Source: Lachnospiraceae bacterium (GTDB taxonomy: Bacteria; Bacillota_A; Clostridia; Lachnospirales; Lachnospiraceae). Taken from it: a DNA stretch of 49,394 bases. Below, in pieces: positions 45,967 through 49,394 of the stretch (its first letter is position 1; each line of letters begins with the position of its first letter). Under the pieces are notes generated by a model. That model had not been told where the DNA came from. It did no database searches and saw nothing but the letters and a program-made list of their open reading frames with translations. The stretch is from the NCBI GenBank assembly GCA_017430765.1, contig JAFRMI010000020.1, positions 1 to 49,394 on the forward strand, given 5' to 3'. The position numbers and the translations under genes are program-made.

Positions 45967-46536
45967 ATGAAGGCGGCAGATAAGAATACGAAGGAAATAA
46001 AAAACGGGAAGAGCTCTATCATGAAAGAGATCCTGGATTATATCATCATGATCGTAGTTGTGGTCGGCGCGGTGCTGCTGATCAATGAATTTCTTCTGAT
46101 TAACGCCCGGATTCCGTCCGCATCAATGGAGAACACGATCATGACCTATGACCGCGTGTTCGGAAACCGGCTCGCGTATAAGAGCAAGGATCCGGAACGG
46201 TTTGACATCGTGATCTTCCGGTATCCGGACAACGAGAAAATGCTCTACATCAAGCGCGTGATCGGGCTTCCCGGCGAGACGGTGAATATCGTGGACGGCA
46301 AGGTTTATATTAACGACAGCACGGAACCTCTCGACGACAGCTTCTGTCCGGAACCGCCGGAGGGCAGCTTCGGTCCGTACGTCATACCTGAGGGCCATTT
46401 CTTCATGCTCGGAGACAACCGCAATAACAGCGCGGATTCCAGATACTGGATCAATACCTATGTGTCGCGGGATGAGATTCTCGGGCAGGCGGCCCTCAGA
46501 TACTGGCCGCTGACCAGATTCGGGATGGTGCACTGA
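45967..46536 (+). CDS. lepB: Signal peptidase I
   Basis: 189 residues, typical short Gram-positive form. One N-terminal membrane helix (about 20-45) anchors the enzyme with its catalytic domain outside. Box B ARIPSASMENTI contains the nucleophile Ser; box D YIKRVIGLPGE contains the general-base Lys; box E GDNRNNSADSR is also present. It removes signal peptides from secreted proteins such as the one at 3406. The ATG follows AAGGAGTGTAAC. recU starts 2 bp after its stop. Confidence 0.96.
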   Translation: MKAADKNTKEIKNGKSSIMKEILDYIIMIVVVVGAVLLINEFLLINARIPSASMENTIMTYDRVFGNRLAYKSKDPERFDIVIFRYPDNEKMLYIKRVIGLPGETVNIVDGKVYINDSTEPLDDSFCPEPPEGSFGPYVIPEGHFFMLGDNRNNSADSRYWINTYVSRDEILGQAALRYWPLTRFGMVH

Positions 46537-46537
46537 T

Positions 46538-47104
46538 ATGGCCACGTGGAGTTCAAGGGGCCTGCGCGGTTCCACACTGGAGGACCTTGTCAACCAGACC
46601 ATCCTGCAGCTGCGCGAGGACAATCTCGCGCTGATCCAGAAGATTCCGACGCCCATTACGCCGATTACGATTGATAAGGTGACGAGGCACATTACCCTCG
46701 CGTATTTCGAAGCGAAAAGCACGGTGGACTATGTGGGCGTCGTCCAGGGGATCCCGGTCTGCTTTGATGCCAAGGAGTGTGCGGAGGATACATTTCCTCT
46801 CGCCAATATCCATGAGCATCAGGTGGCTTTCATGACGGACTTTGAGAAGCAGGAGGGGATTTCGTTCCTGCTTCTTTTTTTCTCGAAACGGCAGGAGTTT
46901 TATTACATGCCGTACGCGGAAATGATGGAATTTTGGAACCGGATGAAAATGGGCGGAAGAAAAAGCTTCCTGATCTCGGAGCTCGACCCGGCGTATTTTC
47001 TGACGGTTACGCGCGACAGCTGCCTGCCGATTTTAGAGGGGCTGCAGAAAGATCTCAATGCCAGAGGAGATGATTATGAAAAAGCTGCTGATTCACACAC
47101 CTGA
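46538..47104 (+). CDS. recU: Holliday junction resolvase RecU
   Basis: 188 residues. RecU is the resolvase of Gram-positive bacteria that replaces RuvC. The nuclease core is visible: RGSTLEDLVNQT at the N terminus, STVDYVGVVQGIPVCFDAKE (Asp, Glu, Lys metal-site pattern) and the following HEHQVAFMTDFEKQEGISFLL at about 89-109. It cuts four-way junctions moved by RuvAB, whose genes are at 24.2-26.0 kb. The 3' end contains the start of hisZ (29-bp overlap), so histidine genes are coupled to it. Confidence 0.92.
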   Translation: MATWSSRGLRGSTLEDLVNQTILQLREDNLALIQKIPTPITPITIDKVTRHITLAYFEAKSTVDYVGVVQGIPVCFDAKECAEDTFPLANIHEHQVAFMTDFEKQEGISFLLLFFSKRQEFYYMPYAEMMEFWNRMKMGGRKSFLISELDPAYFLTVTRDSCLPILEGLQKDLNARGDDYEKAADSHT

Positions 47105-48092
47105 AGGGTTCCGGGATCTCTACGGAGGGGAACTGGTAAGGAAGAGGGCTCTTATGGGGCACATCCGTGATGTATTTTCCTCCTACCGTTACTGCGGGAT
47201 CGAGACGCCCATGGTGGAGTATTTTGATGTGTTCGGAAGCGATGTGGGAACCACGCCGTCCTCCGAACTCTATAAGTTTTTTGACAGGGACGGCAATACG
47301 CTGGTTCTGCGCCCGGACTTTACCCCGTCTGTCGCGAGGGCGGTCTCCATGCATTTCTCGGAGGAGGACATGCCGTATCGCGTGAGCTACGAGGGCAGCA
47401 CGTTCGTCAACTCCCAGGAGTACCAGCTGCTTCTCAAAGAGCAGACGCAGATGGGCGTGGAACTCATAGGGGACGGGAGCGTTGAAGCGGATGCCGAGAT
47501 TCTGATGCTCACCTGTGACGCGCTCCGCAGGGCGGGTCTCACCGACTTCCTTCTGAGCGTCGGGGAGAATAATTACTTTAAATCCCTGGCACAGGACTCA
47601 GGTCTTGGCGAGGAGCGGATCGAGGAAGTGAGAAGGCTCATTTCCAACAAGAATTTCTTCGGTGTCGATGAACTTCTCGAGGCGGAGGAGACCTCACCGC
47701 GCATCCGGGAGGCCTTCGTGCACCTTCCGCAGCTTTTCGGCGGGTCCGAGATCCTTGCGGAAGCCGAATCCTACGCCGCTAACGAAGGAGCGGCCCTTGC
47801 CATCGAGCGGCTGCGCGCGATCGAGCAGCTCACGCGCGGCACCGGGAACGAGCGGTATATCTCGTATGACTTCGGTCTTTTGAGTAAGTTCCATTACTAC
47901 ACCGGCATTATTTTCTCGGCATACACGTACGGTGTCGGGGAGCCGGTGGCGAAGGGCGGCCGGTACGACCGTCTGGTCGGACATTTCGGCGTGGACGCGC
48001 CCGCTGTCGGCGTCGGGTTCTCCGTGGATCATATGATGAATGCCCTCGCAAGGCTTGGCACGAGGAAGGAACGGGATTTATGCGATATCTGA
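47076..48092 (+). CDS. hisZ: ATP phosphoribosyltransferase regulatory subunit
   Basis: 338 residues. HisZ is a histidyl-tRNA synthetase paralogue without charging activity that is needed by the short HisG. Class II-like motifs: HTPEGFRDLYGGELVRK, VLRPDFTPSVARAVS, PYRVSYEGSTFVNS and GGRYDRLVGHFGVDAPAVGVGFS at about 301-323. The ATG at 47076 has AGAGGAG six bases upstream; earlier in-frame ATGs (47058, 47070) do not fit that site. It overlaps recU by 29 bp and hisG by 13 bp. Confidence 0.93.
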   Translation: MKKLLIHTPEGFRDLYGGELVRKRALMGHIRDVFSSYRYCGIETPMVEYFDVFGSDVGTTPSSELYKFFDRDGNTLVLRPDFTPSVARAVSMHFSEEDMPYRVSYEGSTFVNSQEYQLLLKEQTQMGVELIGDGSVEADAEILMLTCDALRRAGLTDFLLSVGENNYFKSLAQDSGLGEERIEEVRRLISNKNFFGVDELLEAEETSPRIREAFVHLPQLFGGSEILAEAESYAANEGAALAIERLRAIEQLTRGTGNERYISYDFGLLSKFHYYTGIIFSAYTYGVGEPVAKGGRYDRLVGHFGVDAPAVGVGFSVDHMMNALARLGTRKERDLCDI

Positions 48093-48721
48093 CAATCGCC
48101 CTCACGAAGGGACGGCTTGCAAAAAAGACACTTTCCCTGTTTGAGAAAGTGGGAATTACATCCGCCGGTGCGGATGATGACGGAACACGCAAATTGATCT
48201 TTACAAATGAAGAGATGAAGATCCGCTTCTTCCTCGCGAAGGGACTCGATGTGCCGACCTATGTCGCGTACGGCGCGGCGGATATCGGGATCGTCGGGCG
48301 CGACACGATCCTCGAGGAGGGACGGAAGATCTACGAAGTTCTGGATCTGGGATACGGAAAATGCAGAATGTGCATCTGCGGGCCGGAGTCGGCGAAGGCG
48401 GCTTTAGCATCCGGGGACCAGATCCGCGTCGCGACAAAGTACCCGAACATCGCGAAGGATTACTTCATGGGTAAAAAACATCAGACGGTGGAGATTATCA
48501 AGATGAACGGTTCGATCGAACTCGCGCCGATTGTCGGACTCTCTGAGGTGATTTGCGATATCGTGGAGACAGGGACCACACTCCGTGAGAACGGACTGCA
48601 GGTTCTCGAAGAGGTCTGTGATCTCTCCGCAAGGGTTGTCGTCAACCAGGTCAGTATGAAGATGGAAAACGAACGTATCACAAACCTCATCACATCCCTT
48701 AAGGAGGCACTGAATCCATGA
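48080..48721 (+). CDS. hisG: ATP phosphoribosyltransferase, short form
   Basis: 213 residues: the short HisG that lacks the C-terminal regulatory domain and relies on HisZ. It catalyses the first step of histidine synthesis (ATP plus PRPP). Landmarks: LTIALTKGRLAKKTLSLFE, AYGAADIGIVGRDTILE, RVATKYPNIAKDYF, and the PRPP-binding SEVICDIVETGTTLRENGL. It overlaps hisZ by 13 bp and hisD by four (ATGA), so the three genes form a tight operon. Histidine feedback would act through the HisZ-HisG complex. Confidence 0.97.
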   Translation: MRYLTIALTKGRLAKKTLSLFEKVGITSAGADDDGTRKLIFTNEEMKIRFFLAKGLDVPTYVAYGAADIGIVGRDTILEEGRKIYEVLDLGYGKCRMCICGPESAKAALASGDQIRVATKYPNIAKDYFMGKKHQTVEIIKMNGSIELAPIVGLSEVICDIVETGTTLRENGLQVLEEVCDLSARVVVNQVSMKMENERITNLITSLKEALNP

Positions 48722-49394
48722 GAATCGAACGGCTCACAAAGAATACGATGGAAGATATGCAGAAAAAGATGCTGCGGAGAAGCCCTGACAGCTACCCGAG
48801 GGAGGAAGCCGCCGTCGCGGAGATCCTTCAGAGGGTGAAAGAAGAGGGGGATGCCGCTCTCTTTGCGTACGAGAAACAGTTTGACAATGCGGACCTGACG
48901 AGGGATACGATCCGCGTCTCCGCGGATGAGGAGGCGGCGGCGTACGAGGCAGTCGACCCGGCGCTCATCGGAATAATCCGCCGCGCCATTGAACGGATCC
49001 GCGCGTTCCATGAACATCAGAAGCAGGACAGCTGGTTTATGACGGAAGAGAACGGCATGGTTCTCGGACAGCGCGTCACGCCGCTTCGGAGAGTCGGCGT
49101 CTACGTGCCCGGCGGCAAGGCGGCCTATCCGTCTTCCGTTCTCATGAATATCGTTCCCGCCAAAGTTGCCGGCGTGGATGAGATTATTATGTGTACGCCT
49201 CCGGGACGCGAGAGCGGAACGGTTGACCCGGTGACGCTCGTCGCCGCAAGAGAAGCCGGAGCGGATGTGATTTTGAAGGCGGGCGGCGCACAAGCGATCG
49301 GTGCGATGGCGTACGGGACGGAGAGCGTGCCGAAGGTGGATAAGATTACGGGGCCCGGCAATATCTATGTCGCGCTCGCCAAGAAAGCGGTCTA
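48718..49394 (+). CDS. hisD: Histidinol dehydrogenase, N-terminal part (cut by window end)
   Basis: About 225 of an expected 430 residues are present, and the frame is open to the window edge. The N-terminal half shows the family pattern: REEAAVAEILQRVKEEGDAAL, RVGVYVPGGKAAYPSSVLMN (NAD region) and KAGGAQAIGAMAYGT, KVDKITGPGN. It performs the last two oxidation steps of histidine synthesis with zinc and NAD. Its ATG overlaps the hisG stop as ATGA. Truncation is only due to the window. Confidence 0.96.
   Translation, partial: MRIERLTKNTMEDMQKKMLRRSPDSYPREEAAVAEILQRVKEEGDAALFAYEKQFDNADLTRDTIRVSADEEAAAYEAVDPALIGIIRRAIERIRAFHEHQKQDSWFMTEENGMVLGQRVTPLRRVGVYVPGGKAAYPSSVLMNIVPAKVAGVDEIIMCTPPGRESGTVDPVTLVAAREAGADVILKAGGAQAIGAMAYGTESVPKVDKITGPGNIYVALAKKAV

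Overview
The window reads as chromosomal DNA of a Gram-positive, probably spore-forming member of the Clostridia, most likely Lachnospiraceae. This rests on gene families and order: ScpA/ScpB, ZapA, RecU, Asp23, FakA and a short HisG with HisZ are all present. The chain rpmB-asp23-fakA-recG and the pair DUF2953-GerW (ytfI-ytfJ in Bacillus) are conserved. A biotin-dependent sodium-pumping decarboxylase cluster of the Lachnospiraceae kind is also here. I recognise no tRNA, rRNA, CRISPR array, transposase or prophage. About 46 protein genes are supported, all on the + strand except one (22075-23025).

Layout. 1-5.5 kb is the unusual part: an aldo/keto reductase, a folate transporter gene (folT) under a tetrahydrofolate riboswitch, a secreted lectin plus lysozyme-like protein and a membrane-anchored MutS-like ATPase. 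They are separated by repeat-rich DNA. Six degenerate tandem repeats with different unit lengths (about 51.5, 57, 15, 34, 49 and 48 bp) lie in this stretch, and I saw nothing comparable in the other 44 kb. 6.7-12.4 kb holds alaS, rpsU (bS21, with its own promoter, leader and terminator), a metallophosphoesterase and scpA-scpB. 12.4-17.9 kb is the decarboxylase operon: CoA carboxyltransferase, lipoprotein-OadG fusion, biotin carrier, OadB and OadA. 17.9-22.1 kb holds a BaiN-like flavoprotein, cmk, ispH and a four-domain S1 protein.

22-26.6 kb holds a lone minus-strand RNase H-fold protein, a TSUP transporter, ruvA-ruvB and zapA. 26.7-32.2 kb holds a U32 protein and a SEDS glycosyltransferase with its partner penicillin-binding protein. 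32.2-39.2 kb holds an orphan small protein, DUF2953, GerW, rpmB, asp23, fakA and recG. 39.2-44.0 kb holds mgsA, rsmD, coaD, a coiled-coil protein with an Asp-rich tail, a dipeptidase and a small alarmone synthetase. 44.1-49.4 kb holds an orphan membrane protein, an RluA-type pseudouridine synthase, lepB, recU and hisZ-hisG-hisD, with hisD cut by the window end.

Most genes are core housekeeping. The best leads for new biology are the tandem-repeat hotspot, the 34-bp array upstream of the secreted lectin/lysozyme-like gene, the decarboxylase cluster in which two different carboxyltransferases share one biotin carrier and one ion pump, the lipoprotein-fused OadG, a two-state folding model for the THF riboswitch, and several promoter -10 boxes lying only 6-9 nt before start codons. 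No unmistakable new defence or mobile system is visible. Coordinates and start choices were made by eye; no searches were run.
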